This document shows, piece after piece, positions 34,788-43,901 of a stretch of 55,574 nucleotides of DNA. This DNA comes from Aureococcus anophagefferens (taxonomy: Eukaryota; Sar; Pelagophyceae; Pelagomonadales; Pelagomonadaceae), in assembly GCF_000186865.1 (NCBI RefSeq), contig NW_008705567.1:1048273-1103846 (forward strand), written 5' to 3'. The position numbers and the translations under genes are program-made. The notes below the pieces were generated by a model. That model saw only the letters and a program-made list of their open reading frames with translations. It was not told where the DNA came from and did no database searches. Every line of letters starts with the position of its first letter. Positions within the stretch are counted from its first letter, which is position 1.

Positions 34788-35696
34788 TTAGGTCTCGACC
34801 TCGAGGGCGACGGTCTCGAGGCCGCTGAACTCCGTGAGCTTGATGGCCCTCCGGAGGAGCGGGTCCTCGATGACGCTCAGCTCGACCTCGTCGACGGCGA
34901 CGGCGGCGACGGGCGGCTCGGGCTCCGGCGGCGGCGGCGGGCAACGCAGGAGCTCCCGCGTCGCCTCGACGCGGGGGCGGAGCGCCTCGATGCGCGCGTT
35001 GAGCGCGCGGCGCCGCCCGCGGGCCTCGAGCTTCCCGCTGTCGAGCTCGGACGTCGCCACGGCGTCGACGCGCTCGAACTGGAGCGTGTCCAACGTCCCG
35101 TTGAGCTGCCGGAGGGCGCCCTTGGCCGCGTCGCGGTCCGCCGAATTGCCGTAGCGCGCGACGTCGTCGAACTTGGCGAGCTTCGCCTCGATGCCGCCGA
35201 CCTCGCCCTCGAGGGCGTCGAGCGTGTCCAGCGCCTTGGCGGAGATCGTCGAGAAGCGCTGCACGCGGGGCTGCGGCGCGGACCAGCGGTTCGCGAGGGC
35301 CAGCGGGTCCGCGGCGTCGACGCGCTCGCGCGGCAGCGCGCTCGGCCGCGACAGGCGGCCCACGGCGGCCTGGACCCGGGGCCGCAGCGCGTCGAGGCGC
35401 CCGTTGAGCCGCTTCCGCTCCGCGCGCGCCTCGTCGCGGCCGCTCTCGAGCTCCGCGGTGCAGACCGCGTCGACGCGCTCGGCCTGGAGCTTGTCGAGGC
35501 GGCCGTTGAGCTGGCGCAGCTCGCCGAGGGCCGCGTGCTTCGCCGCGTCGGGCGCGCCGCGCTCCAGGCGCTCGTAGGCCGCGATGGCCGCCTCGACGTC
35601 GTCGACCTCGCGGCCCAGGCTCTCGAGCGTGTCCAGGGCCCTCGCCGACACCGTCGACAGGCGCGCCAGGCGCGTCTCCTGCGCCTCGACGGCCAT
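34788..35696 (-). CDS. Helical protein with two BAG-like tandem repeats
   Basis: 302 aa. Two ~130-residue units align over their length: ARLSTVSARALDTLESLG ... LGELRQLNGRLDKLQAERVD ... LNGRLDALRPRV, and QRFSTISAKALDTLDALE ... KGALRQLNGTLDTLQFERVD ... LNARIEALRPRV. Each looks like a three-helix bundle; the spacing of Leu and the 'L..LD.L..ERVDAV' helix recall BAG domains, which bind Hsp70, but the match is not decisive. A Pro-rich linker (CPPPPPEPEPP) leads to a C-terminal VIEDPLLRRAIKLTEFSGLE. No membrane segment. Confidence 0.55.
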   Translation of the reverse strand: MAVEAQETRLARLSTVSARALDTLESLGREVDDVEAAIAAYERLERGAPDAAKHAALGELRQLNGRLDKLQAERVDAVCTAELESGRDEARAERKRLNGRLDALRPRVQAAVGRLSRPSALPRERVDAADPLALANRWSAPQPRVQRFSTISAKALDTLDALEGEVGGIEAKLAKFDDVARYGNSADRDAAKGALRQLNGTLDTLQFERVDAVATSELDSGKLEARGRRRALNARIEALRPRVEATRELLRCPPPPPEPEPPVAAVAVDEVELSVIEDPLLRRAIKLTEFSGLETVALEVET

Positions 35697-35903
35697 CCGT
35701 GGCGTCGGGCTTGGAATCGAAGGTCGAGGTCGCGTCCGGAGTCGTCGCCGCGGGCGAGGCCGTATCAGCGCCGCCGCATTGGATGCGCGAAAATACCCAA
35801 CATCCTGCCCATGCGCTGGCCAGGGGCAGCTCCGAGAGCGGCTGAGATCGACCTTGAAGCGGCGTCATAGTAAAAGGTCTAAAGTGAAGCGGCGCCGTCA
35901 CGG

Positions 35904-36869
35904 TCATCGCGCGCGCTGCGCGTCCGCGAGCATGCTCCGGTGGCGGTCGTGGTGCCGGGGCAGGATCGTGCACAGGTCCCGGAGGAAGGTCCCCAGGGCC
36001 GCGCGGACGCCCGCGGCGTCGACGGCGAAGGTCGTCACGGGGTTCGTCGACGAGCGGCCGTTGTGGCTCAGGTGGAGGCACAGCGGCTTCGCGAAGTCGT
36101 CGCGCCGCAGGCCGAGTGCGGCGCCGCGGTTCGTCGCCAGGGTGAGGAACTGCCAGTCCTCCTGGCGCGATATGGCGTCGTCGAAGGGCGCGAGCGCGGC
36201 GGCCGCCTTCGTGTAGGCGAACGAAAACCCGTAGCCGAGCGACCGCGCGCAGAGGCGCTCCGCGGCCGCGCGGTCGCCGACGGCGCCGCCGAGCGCGGCC
36301 TCGACGGCGCGCCGGTCGTCGTCGACGTCGTAGGCGGCGACGCGGCCCGTCTCGACGTCGAGCGAGAGCCACGACACCAAGGTCGCGACGCGCGGCTCCT
36401 CGGCTTTGGCGGCGCCGTCGCGGCCGCCCTCGAGGAGCGTCGCGACGAGGCCGTCGACGTAGGCCGGGCCGTAGAGGTCGTCGTCGTCGAAGTGGGCGAC
36501 GACGTCGCCGCGCGCGGCCTCCGCGAGGCGCCGCCGCTTCGCGCCGAGCGGCGCGTCGCTTTCGTCGTGCGCGTAGCGGACGCGGCCGTCGTTGCGCGCC
36601 GTCGCCTCCCAGAAGGGCGACGGGGCGCCGCCCGTCTCCAGGACGACGAGCTCCTTCCAGGGCCAGGTCTGCTGCGCGAAGCAGCGGTAGAGGGACCGGT
36701 GCGTCCAGCGCCGGCCGGGCGTCGTCGGCGTCACGACGGACACGAGCACGTCCTCGCCGCAGGCCGCGAGCGCCGACGGCGGCGCGGCGCTCCAGCACCG
36801 CGACCGCGGGAAGGCGCGCGCGACGACGCGGAGCAGCGGGTCGCCGTCACCCTCGACGAGCGCGGCCAT
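35904..36869 (-). CDS. GT-A glycosyltransferase-like protein
   Basis: 321 aa from ATG 36869. LVSVVTPTTPGRRWTHRSLYR is the typical first strand and nucleotide loop of GT2-like enzymes, followed by FAQQTWPWKELVVLETG ('Q....eliVvdd'). RGDVVAHFDDDDLYGPAYVD gives the DXD metal site with four Asp. A later FDDAISRQEDWQFLTLA has the 'ED..' acid of the catalytic region. The likely role is transfer of a sugar from a nucleotide sugar to an unknown acceptor. No signal peptide or membrane helix is clear, so it may be cytosolic. Confidence 0.65.
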   Translation of the reverse strand: MAALVEGDGDPLLRVVARAFPRSRCWSAAPPSALAACGEDVLVSVVTPTTPGRRWTHRSLYRCFAQQTWPWKELVVLETGGAPSPFWEATARNDGRVRYAHDESDAPLGAKRRRLAEAARGDVVAHFDDDDLYGPAYVDGLVATLLEGGRDGAAKAEEPRVATLVSWLSLDVETGRVAAYDVDDDRRAVEAALGGAVGDRAAAERLCARSLGYGFSFAYTKAAAALAPFDDAISRQEDWQFLTLATNRGAALGLRRDDFAKPLCLHLSHNGRSSTNPVTTFAVDAAGVRAALGTFLRDLCTILPRHHDRHRSMLADAQRAR

Positions 36870-37205
36870 CGAGAGGCAGCCCCGCGCGCGTCGCGGGTTT
36901 GTGTTGTAGGTGGTGCGAATTCTGGTTGCAATGGATACCACTGCAGCATGCACCATAAAACTCCACTGTTTCAATCAAAGGCCGCGGGCAGCCCCACATC
37001 CATTTCCCTCTTGCGCAGCTCGGCGCGCGTGATGCTGGCGCGTCGGTAGGAAGCCCCGCCACCGCTGCGCCGACGGGGGGCCCGCGCCGGCAGTGATCGG
37101 CGGCGACGGTCGAGGGACGCGCCCCCAACACTCACCGCGCTGACGGACACCCCACCTCCTGAGAGGACTCGGCGGCGCCGGCGCGCCACCGAGTAGCGCT
37201 GCGCC
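36870..37205. other. Divergent intergenic region, nothing specific seen
   Basis: 336 bp between the glycosyltransferase ATG (36869) and the kinase ATG (37206), expected to hold both promoters. It has lower GC near 36895-36985, including GTTGTAGGTGGTGCG and CATAAAACTCCACTG. No RNA gene or repeat recognised. Confidence 0.5.
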
Positions 37206-39623
37206 ATGCTCAAGCGCGTGTCCTCCGTGAAGAAGTCCATGGTCGGGTCGAAGAAGGACAAGAAGGAGAAGAACGGCGGGGGCGACGGCGGCGACGGCGG
37301 CGGCGAGGGTAAGAAGTCGAAGAAGAAGGACGGCGGCGGCGGGAAGAAGGGCGGCAAGGGCGGCGCCAAGGGCCGCGCGCAGAAGGGCGCGGCGGCCATC
37401 GTCGGCAACCGCATGGACGTCGACAAGGACTACGTGCCCGTGAAGGTCGAGAAGAACCCGAAGACGCGGAAGCTCATCTTGGAGGTGCTCGACCACCTGA
37501 CGATCTTCCAGGAATTGTCCTACGACCAGAAGGAGGCGATCATGCTCTGCATGACGGAGGTGCGCACGCCCACGGGCGATAATTTGATCGTCCAGGGCGA
37601 GACGGGCAACGCCTTCTACATCGTCGAGAGCGGCCAGTTCAACATCTTCGTCGACGGGAAGCAGGTCGCGACGTCCGAGGAGGGCGGCTCCTTCGGCGAG
37701 CTCGCCCTCGTCATGGACCAGCTCCGGGCAGCCACCGTGACGGCGGCCAAGGATTCGCTCTGCTGGAAGCTCGACCGCGCGCCCTTCCGCAAGTACATGG
37801 CGAGCTCCACCGCCGGCGAGCTCACGCACATCATCGACGGCCTCAAGAAGATCCAGCTTCTAGCGGGCCTCTCCGAGAACCATCTCTCCCAGCTCGCGTT
37901 GCACACGTCCACGGAACAGTTCTCCGTCGGGAGCCGCATCATCTGCAAGGACGAGGTCGGCGACAAGTTCTACATGATGAAGGAGGGCGCGGTCCGCTGC
38001 GCGAACATCGGCCGCCAGCCCAAGGCCGTGGGCTACGTGGACCTGGGCAAGGGCGCCCACTTCGGGGAGCGCGCCCTGATCCGCGACGAGCTCCGCGCCT
38101 GCGACGTCATCGCCATGAAGCCCACGGTGTGCTACACGGTGGGCCGCGAGGACTTCGTGGCCTTGCTGGGCAACCTGAGCGAGGCCATGGAGCGGTCCCT
38201 CGCCGTCGCCGTCATCAAGTCGCTGCCGGACATCGCCGCGGACCCCGTCGCCGCCGCCGTCGTCCGCGACAACCCGGCGACCTTCGAGCAGCTCCTGCGG
38301 AAGGAGTACAAGGCGGGCGACGTCGTCAGTGAGAACGTCGCGGACCTGACGAAGCTCATCGTGGTCCGCAAGGGCACCATCGAGCTCGAGACGCCCGGGT
38401 CGTCCAACTCCTGGTTCCAGATGGAGAAGCGGAACCTGGTGACGTCGGGCCGCGTGCTCGGCATCCACGCGCTCGGCGTGCACCCCAAGTGCGCGGACGC
38501 CAAGGCCAAGGCCAAGGACGACGTCCTCGTCTACGAGTTCGACCCCGCGGTCATCACGGAGGAGCGCACGCGCAAGGCCCAGGACGCGCACCTCATCAAG
38601 ACGCTGCCCAAGTTCACGGATTTGGAGATCAAGCGGACGCTGGGCATGGGCACGTTCGGCCGCGTGAAGCTGACGTCGCACACGGTCAACGGCGTGACGA
38701 ACATCTACGCGCTGAAGATGCTCGTGAAGCACATGATGGCGGAGATGAAGCAGACCCACGCGATTTTGTACGAGCGGCGCGTGCTCAAGGACCTCAAGCA
38801 CCCCTTCGTGCTCCGGCTTTTGACGACGTACCAGTCCATGAACGTCTGCTACTTCCTCCTCGAGCTCGTCCAGGGCGGCGAGCTCTTCAGCCGCCTCACG
38901 TGCTTCGCCATGGACGCCTTCCCCATGGACGAGGCCAAGTTCTACGCGTGCACGACGCTCGACGCGCTCTGCTACATCCACTCGAAGAGCACGGTCTACC
39001 GCGACCTCAAGCCCGAGAACATCCTCATCGACGCGGGCGGCTACATCCGCATCGTCGACTTTGGGTTCGCCAAGGTGCTGAAGACGGGGGACCAGACCTA
39101 CACCATCGTCGGCACGCCCGAGTACCTCGCGCCGGAGTGCGTGCTGGGCCAGGGCTACCGCTTCGACGTGGATCTGTGGGCCTTTGGGTGCCTCGTCTAC
39201 GAGATGCACATGGGCGCGACGCCCTTCGCCGCCGACGACCCGAGCGACACGATGCAGATCTTCAAGCAGATCCAGCAGGCCAAGGTCAAGTTCCTGAAGA
39301 AGGACACGACGCGCATCGGCGGCGACACGGTGCAGCTCTGCCAGTCGCTGCTGGACCGGAACCGCAAGAAGCGCCTGGGCAACCTCAAGGGCGGCGGCAA
39401 CCAGATCAAGGAGCACCCCTACTTCCAGGGCACGGACTTCAAGGCCCTCCACTCCAAGTCCGTCGACGCGCCGTTCAAGCCCCCGATCAAGGGCACGGAC
39501 GACATGTCCCTCTTCGACGACTACGACGAGGACATGGACATCGCCGAGTACCACGACGACCAGCGCATCTTCGACGAGTTCGCCTCCGAGATCATCGACG
39601 ACAGCGAGCTCATCGGCTCGTGA
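37206..39623 (+). CDS. Cyclic-nucleotide-dependent AGC protein kinase (PKG-type architecture)
   Basis: 805 aa, intronless. The N-terminus (1-65) is Lys/Gly-rich. CNB-A (~91-200) carries FGELALVMDQLRAATV at 163-178; CNB-B (~210-320) carries FGERALIRDELRACDV at 286-301; a third, degenerate CNB-like region (~355-450) lacks the phosphate cassette. Kinase (~470-740): GMGTFGRVKL, ALK Lys504, catalytic YRDLKPEN Asp600, DFG Asp618, activation loop TYTIVGTPEYLAPE. The AGC tail ends FDEFASEI. PKG-type kinases hold regulatory and catalytic parts in one chain. Both cassettes have Ala after the Arg (RAA, RAC), where animal PKG has Thr; Ala is the PKA pattern, so cAMP rather than cGMP preference is possible. 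Confidence 0.92.
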   Translation: MLKRVSSVKKSMVGSKKDKKEKNGGGDGGDGGGEGKKSKKKDGGGGKKGGKGGAKGRAQKGAAAIVGNRMDVDKDYVPVKVEKNPKTRKLILEVLDHLTIFQELSYDQKEAIMLCMTEVRTPTGDNLIVQGETGNAFYIVESGQFNIFVDGKQVATSEEGGSFGELALVMDQLRAATVTAAKDSLCWKLDRAPFRKYMASSTAGELTHIIDGLKKIQLLAGLSENHLSQLALHTSTEQFSVGSRIICKDEVGDKFYMMKEGAVRCANIGRQPKAVGYVDLGKGAHFGERALIRDELRACDVIAMKPTVCYTVGREDFVALLGNLSEAMERSLAVAVIKSLPDIAADPVAAAVVRDNPATFEQLLRKEYKAGDVVSENVADLTKLIVVRKGTIELETPGSSNSWFQMEKRNLVTSGRVLGIHALGVHPKCADAKAKAKDDVLVYEFDPAVITEERTRKAQDAHLIKTLPKFTDLEIKRTLGMGTFGRVKLTSHTVNGVTNIYALKMLVKHMMAEMKQTHAILYERRVLKDLKHPFVLRLLTTYQSMNVCYFLLELVQGGELFSRLTCFAMDAFPMDEAKFYACTTLDALCYIHSKSTVYRDLKPENILIDAGGYIRIVDFGFAKVLKTGDQTYTIVGTPEYLAPECVLGQGYRFDVDLWAFGCLVYEMHMGATPFAADDPSDTMQIFKQIQQAKVKFLKKDTTRIGGDTVQLCQSLLDRNRKKRLGNLKGGGNQIKEHPYFQGTDFKALHSKSVDAPFKPPIKGTDDMSLFDDYDEDMDIAEYHDDQRIFDEFASEIIDDSELIGS

Positions 39624-39692
39624 GCGCGGCGCCCAGCGCCGGGCCCCGCCGACAACCCCGCGCGTAACCCACGGCGCCGCGGCTGTGGTTTT

Positions 39693-39703
39693 GGGGGGGG
39701 GGG
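39693..39703 (+). repeat. G11 homopolymer between convergent genes
   Basis: An 11-base G run after TTTT lies between the kinase stop (39623) and the next convergent gene's stop (39717). It is prone to slippage and sequencing error. Confidence 0.7.
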
Positions 39704-39716
39704 CGATGCCGGGAGC

Positions 39717-40211
39717 TTAGAAGACGAGCCCCCCCGAAACTGCCCCTGGCCGGGGCCGAGGCGTCGGCGCGGGCGTCGGCCACGGCATCGGCGCGCGCTC
39801 GGGCGTCGGAAACTCGGTCGCGGCGTCGTCGACGTTCTCATCGTCGAACAGCGGAGACGCCTTCTTCTTGGGCCGGGGCGCGGGCGTCGGCCACGGCATC
39901 GGGGCGCGCGCCGCCGTCGGCGCCTCGGTCTCTTCGGACCCCGCGCCTTCGGCCTCGCCGTCGACGAGTTCCCGCTCCTCGCCGTCGCGCGTGGCCAGCC
40001 GCGTTTTCCGCGCGGCGCGACTCGGCCAGTAGGTGGCGTGCGACCAGTAGGTGTCGTGCGACCGAACGTTGCGCTTGGACACTCTCCGCTGGTCGAGCAC
40101 CGCGACGCCGACGACGACCGTCAAAAGCACGGCGGCCACACGCATGAGGCCTTGCCGCACGCCGCGCCGGCTGTGCAGGGCGGCGTGCAGGGGGTTAGAG
40201 GGCGAGTGCAT
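39717..40211 (-). CDS. Small signal-anchored protein with Pro-rich repeats
   Basis: 164 aa. A basic N-tail (SRRGVRQGLMR) precedes a hydrophobic segment VAAVLLTVVVGVAVL, a likely type II signal anchor. The lumenal part contains two copies of a RAPMPWPTPAP unit followed by Pro/Arg, separated by an acidic linker (FDDENVDDAATEFPTPE). I recognise no family. The Pro/Trp repeat could be an extensin-like or protein-binding spacer. An AT box at 40241-40251 lies 30 bp upstream. Confidence 0.55.
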   Translation of the reverse strand: MHSPSNPLHAALHSRRGVRQGLMRVAAVLLTVVVGVAVLDQRRVSKRNVRSHDTYWSHATYWPSRAARKTRLATRDGEERELVDGEAEGAGSEETEAPTAARAPMPWPTPAPRPKKKASPLFDDENVDDAATEFPTPERAPMPWPTPAPTPRPRPGAVSGGLVF

Positions 40212-40240
40212 CGACGCGACGGCGGTAAGGTACGGACTCG

Positions 40241-40251
40241 ATTAATTAATT
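40241..40251. promoter_or_regulatory. AT-rich ATTAATTAATT box upstream of small anchored protein gene
   Basis: Same motif as at 4013-4024, again just upstream of a minus-strand start (ATG 40211). Possible core-promoter element; inference from position only. Confidence 0.3.
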
Positions 40252-40400
40252 GCGAGCCGTGATCGCGTTGGATCGTAAAAATTTTGCTAAATCGTCGCCG
40301 AATTACCCGGACGCGTCGGACGCCTCGCGACGCGGCAACGCCTACCAGTACTACCATCCGCTGACTTCCGACGAGAGCCTTGAATACACGACCCCGGCCC

Positions 40401-42290
40401 CTAGCCGTACCACCACGTCTCCTGCTTCCGGCACTTGGGCGGGATCTTGCGCCCGCGCATGTAGCCGTTGATGTCGCGCGCGCGGCTCTGGTCGTTCGCG
40501 TTGAAGACCTGGCCGACGTGCTGGTAGTTCTCGGGCCGCTTCGTCGGGAAGGGGTGGCTGTTCGGGTACTTGTTGCACGTGTAGGCGTCGTGGCCGAACT
40601 GGTTGTTCTTGACGCGGGGCCAGACGACCGTGTTGAGGAACTGGAGGTCGCCGCCGTAGCCCTGCTTGTTCTCGAAGTTCTTGACCTCCTTGGCCATGCC
40701 CGGGAAGGCGCCCTTGACGCCGCCCCAGAGCCCGCCGTTGAGGGGCCGGTCGTGGTTCGGGTGGTCGCGGATCGTGTGGATGCCCTTGCCGCTCGCGATC
40801 CACTCGTTGACGGCGTGCGCCTCGCGCGCGTTCAGCCGCGAGTCGCTGTCGCGGACGATGTAGCGGTCCACGGTGGGGTCGTCGGCGACGAGGAAGCGCC
40901 AGAACATGCCCGCGATGTCGCCCTGGGTCGTCTTCGACCCCTTGCTCATGAGCACGAGCTCCGCGCCGTTGTCCCGGAGCGCCTGCAAGACGTGCTCGGG
41001 CACGTCCTCGCGGTGGTAGTAGCGCGCGACCCAGCCCGGGAAGACCTCCTTGACGAGCTCCGAGTTCCGGATCGCGCCCGTGCAGTACTTGGGGTCCGAC
41101 CCGTACAAACCGTAGGCGACGACGCGCTTCTCGTGCGAGACGTCGCCCAAAGTCGGCGGCGGCGCCTGGAGCGCCTCCTGCTCCTTCGCGACCGCGGCGC
41201 TGTTCGCCCGCGCCTGGGCGACGGCGGCGTCGTCGAGCCACCGCCACTCGAAGCGGTTCAGGCTCTCGCGGCCCGCGGCCGACTTGTTCCGCGGCTTGTT
41301 GCCGTGGCCCCGCACGGGGTTCGAGACCTTGGCCTCGCCGTTCTCGAGGATCGCCGTGACGAAGCCGCCGGCCCTCGCGCCCCGCAGGTAGGCCTTCTCG
41401 ACGACGTCGAACTCGCCCGTCGGCGCGTCGCCGTCGAGGGACGCGCGCACGACCCAGGACAGCGCGGCGTTCGGGGGGACCATCTCGACGAATTTCCCGT
41501 TCGCCAGACTCCGGAGCCGGACCCGGCCCGGGCTCGACGACGGCGTGACCTCGAAGACGGACGCCAGCGTCTGCGCGCCGCCCTGGTCGCAGCGGAGCCA
41601 GGAGCTCTCGTCGTCCGGGTCCACGGCCTTGCCCTCGTTCGGCGTCACGGCGAGGTCGCACCGGCCCCCGGCGAGGTGGAAGCGCACGTGGCGCTGCTTT
41701 CCGCCGGCGGGCGCACCCGCACCCGCGGCCTCGCGCCGCGCGGCCTTGCGCTTCGCCCGCCGCTCCTCGCGCGACAGGCCGTCGTCGCCGCCGCCGAGGA
41801 GCGCCGCGGCCGTCGTCGACTCGCCCGCGAGCGCCGGCGGCTCCGGCGCGGCCGCGGCCGCGGCCGCCGCGGGCGCGGTTTGTTGCGCCTGCCGCAGGAT
41901 GCGCTCCTGCTCGGCCTTGAGCGCCGCGGTCTGCTTCGCGAGCGCCTCGATGGCCGCGCGCTTCGCCGCGATCGCCGCGTCCAGGCCCCCGGAGTCGGAA
42001 GACCCGAAGACCTCCGCGGTCGCCGCGTCGAAGGCCGTCGACGACCCCAGCGCCGTGCCGGCGACGGCGGCGGCGGCGCGCTCCCAGAGCGACGGCGCCG
42101 GCGCCGGCGCGGCGGGCGCCGCGGCCGCCGCCGGCGCCGCAGCGCCCGTTTCCAGCGACAGCGCCTGGCCTTCGTGGTGGAGCGTCGACACGGACGCCTG
42201 CGTGTTCTGGACGAAGAGGATGCCGCAGAGGAAGACGACGGCGACGATCGCCGCGACGAGCACGCTGTTGCGCTCGCGGCCGGCCGCCAT
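40401..42290 (-). CDS. Type II membrane protein with glycosyltransferase-like lumenal domain
   Basis: 629 aa from ATG 42290 (MAAGRERNS). The hydrophobic segment VLVAAIVAVVFLCGILFV near residue 10 is a signal anchor. An Ala/Pro-rich stem with a short coiled coil (AAIAAKRAAIEALAKQTAAL) follows. Residues ~190-370 hold a beta-rich region. The C-terminal ~260 residues (RVVAYGLYGSDPKYCTGAIR ... YYHREDVPEHV ... MFWRFLVADD ... YIVRDSDSRLNAREAHAVNE ... HTIRDHPNH) have the shape of a GT-A enzyme, with RDSDSR as a DXD-type metal motif. Golgi glycan or cell-surface synthesis is inferred. Divergent from the next gene (155 bp between starts). Confidence 0.62.
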   Translation of the reverse strand: MAAGRERNSVLVAAIVAVVFLCGILFVQNTQASVSTLHHEGQALSLETGAAAPAAAAAPAAPAPAPSLWERAAAAVAGTALGSSTAFDAATAEVFGSSDSGGLDAAIAAKRAAIEALAKQTAALKAEQERILRQAQQTAPAAAAAAAAPEPPALAGESTTAAALLGGGDDGLSREERRAKRKAARREAAGAGAPAGGKQRHVRFHLAGGRCDLAVTPNEGKAVDPDDESSWLRCDQGGAQTLASVFEVTPSSSPGRVRLRSLANGKFVEMVPPNAALSWVVRASLDGDAPTGEFDVVEKAYLRGARAGGFVTAILENGEAKVSNPVRGHGNKPRNKSAAGRESLNRFEWRWLDDAAVAQARANSAAVAKEQEALQAPPPTLGDVSHEKRVVAYGLYGSDPKYCTGAIRNSELVKEVFPGWVARYYHREDVPEHVLQALRDNGAELVLMSKGSKTTQGDIAGMFWRFLVADDPTVDRYIVRDSDSRLNAREAHAVNEWIASGKGIHTIRDHPNHDRPLNGGLWGGVKGAFPGMAKEVKNFENKQGYGGDLQFLNTVVWPRVKNNQFGHDAYTCNKYPNSHPFPTKRPENYQHVGQVFNANDQSRARDINGYMRGRKIPPKCRKQETWWYG

Positions 42291-42445
42291 GATGGCGGAC
42301 GCGACGACGAACCGCTGCGCCGCGACGCTGCCCCGGGGGCCCAACGGAAATCCGATTTCCCCCGGCGGCCGGGCTGCCTCGAGACGGAGAGGCCGGGCAT
42401 CGTGTCTCGAGTGGCCTACACCGCGTCGAAGCCCGCCGCGCGACC

Positions 42446-43795
42446 ATGCCGTCTCCCCGCGGCGCCGAGGACGCCTTCGACGAGCCGCAGTCGCCGGCGT
42501 ACCGCGTCACGCGCCACGAGATCTACGAGGTCATCTACGACCCGTCCGCGCGGCCCGCGTCCGCCGCGCTTTGGAAACCGATGCGCACGCGCCCCCCGGC
42601 CTAGGCGCGTCGCGATCCGCAGCGCGCCGAGCATGCTCGCGAGCATCACGGGCGCCATGGTCAAGGGCAAGGCCGTCGTCGCCGTCGACTACCTCGACGG
42701 CTGGGTCCGCGTCGAGGGCTCGTTCTGGGATCCCGAGTGGATGCTCATCGACGGCAAGCCCCTGGGCCTCGGCCAGCTCCTCGAGCTCAAGCAGGTCACG
42801 GAGATCGGCCAGAAGATCAAGGACACGGTCAAGAGCCGCTACGAGAAGATGTGCGTTCTTTTCTTTCGACCGCGCGCGCGCGACGCGCCGATGCCCCCCG
42901 CAGGAAGCAGGAGTACCAGATCGCCAAGAGCGAGGACCGGCTCGAGGAGGCGCTCCAGATGCAGCAGGCCATCAAGGAGTTCGAGGCGGACCAGGAGAAC
43001 AACGGCGTCGCGGCGTCCATCGGCGCGGAGCTCTGCCCGCCGCCGCCGCCGCCGACGCCCAAGGAGCGCGCGGAGCAGAAGAAGAAGAAGAAGGAGAAGC
43101 GCTACCGGCGCGCGCCGAACCCGGAGCTCCACCTCAACGCCTACGACTACGAGACCATGACGGAGGTCATGCTCAAGCGCGTCTACGTCGAGCGGAACCC
43201 GGAGCTCATGGAGCTCCTCGACGCGGAGGTGAAGCTCACGTTCCCGGACAGCAAGCAGCCCATCGTCGGCCGCAAGGCCGTCACGCTGGCCTTCGGCCGC
43301 ACGTCGGAGTACTGGCGGCACGTCGACATCGGCTTCGCGATCATGCCGGGCGGCGTCCACAGCCACTGGACGGAGTGCATCATGGCCATGCGGCGCACGG
43401 AGGAGGCGGAGACGCGCTACTGGAAGCACGTCGTCGAGTTCGGCAAGCCGCCCCTCTACCAGGTCGAGAAGTGGACCGTGACGGACATGCACAAGCCCAA
43501 GGTCTTCTCCGGCGCGACGAAGGAGGAGATCGTCGGCGCGACCTACGACGAGGCCGAGGGCTGCTACGTCGGCGACGACGACTACGGCGACCTCATCGAC
43601 GACGACGTCGCGCCGCGGGGCGACTACGACGCCATCGACGGCGGCGCGCCGCCGGAGCCGCCCGCGGGCGACCCGGCGGACGTCGACGACGACGACGACG
43701 ACGACGGGCCGCCGCCGGCCGAGGACATCGACTTCGACGACGACCTCGACGAGCCCATCGTCGAGGAGGTCGAGAAGGAGCCCGCCGCCGAGTGA
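42446..43795 (+). CDS. NTF2-like-fold protein with acidic tail, two short introns
   Basis: Exons 42446-42543, 42623-42850 and 42904-43795 join to 405 aa. Intron 1 (79 nt, GT-CAG) restores EVIYDPAPSMLASI; intron 2 (53 nt, GT-CAG) restores SRYEKMKQEYQIAKSE. The first third contains VVAVDYLDGWVRVEGSFWD, then a long charged coiled coil (EDRLEEALQMQQAIKEFEAD). The segment ELLDAEVKLTFPDSKQPIVG, then RTSEYWRHVDIGFAIMPGG and HSHWTECIMAM, resembles an NTF2/SnoaL-like fold. The C-terminus is Asp/Glu-rich with a run of seven Asp. Possibly a plastid or scaffold protein; function unknown. Confidence 0.6.
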
Positions 43796-43901
43796 GGTCG
43801 CCGCCGACGGCCGTAAGCGCCCGGCGTTCGAAGCGCGCTCTCGAGCGGCCTTGCGATTGGCCAGCTGGCCCAACGAGTCACATGGTGGCCAAGTCACAGC
43901 C

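Noticed and set aside
31932..35870. Very long plus-strand open frame of about 1312 codons
   Set aside because: It overlaps the GST, sedolisin and BAG-like genes in other frames and consists of Arg/Ala/Gly runs.
35777..35871. Possible degenerate introner outside a gene (GCGAAAATACCCAACATC, GGCTGAGATCGACC, CTTGAAGCGGCGT)
   Set aside because: Three short resemblances in introner order, but no terminal repeats, no flanking duplication and no intact core; could be chance.
32638..36798. 1386-codon minus-strand open frame
   Set aside because: Antisense to the sedolisin and out of frame with the glycosyltransferase and repeat proteins; composition artefact.
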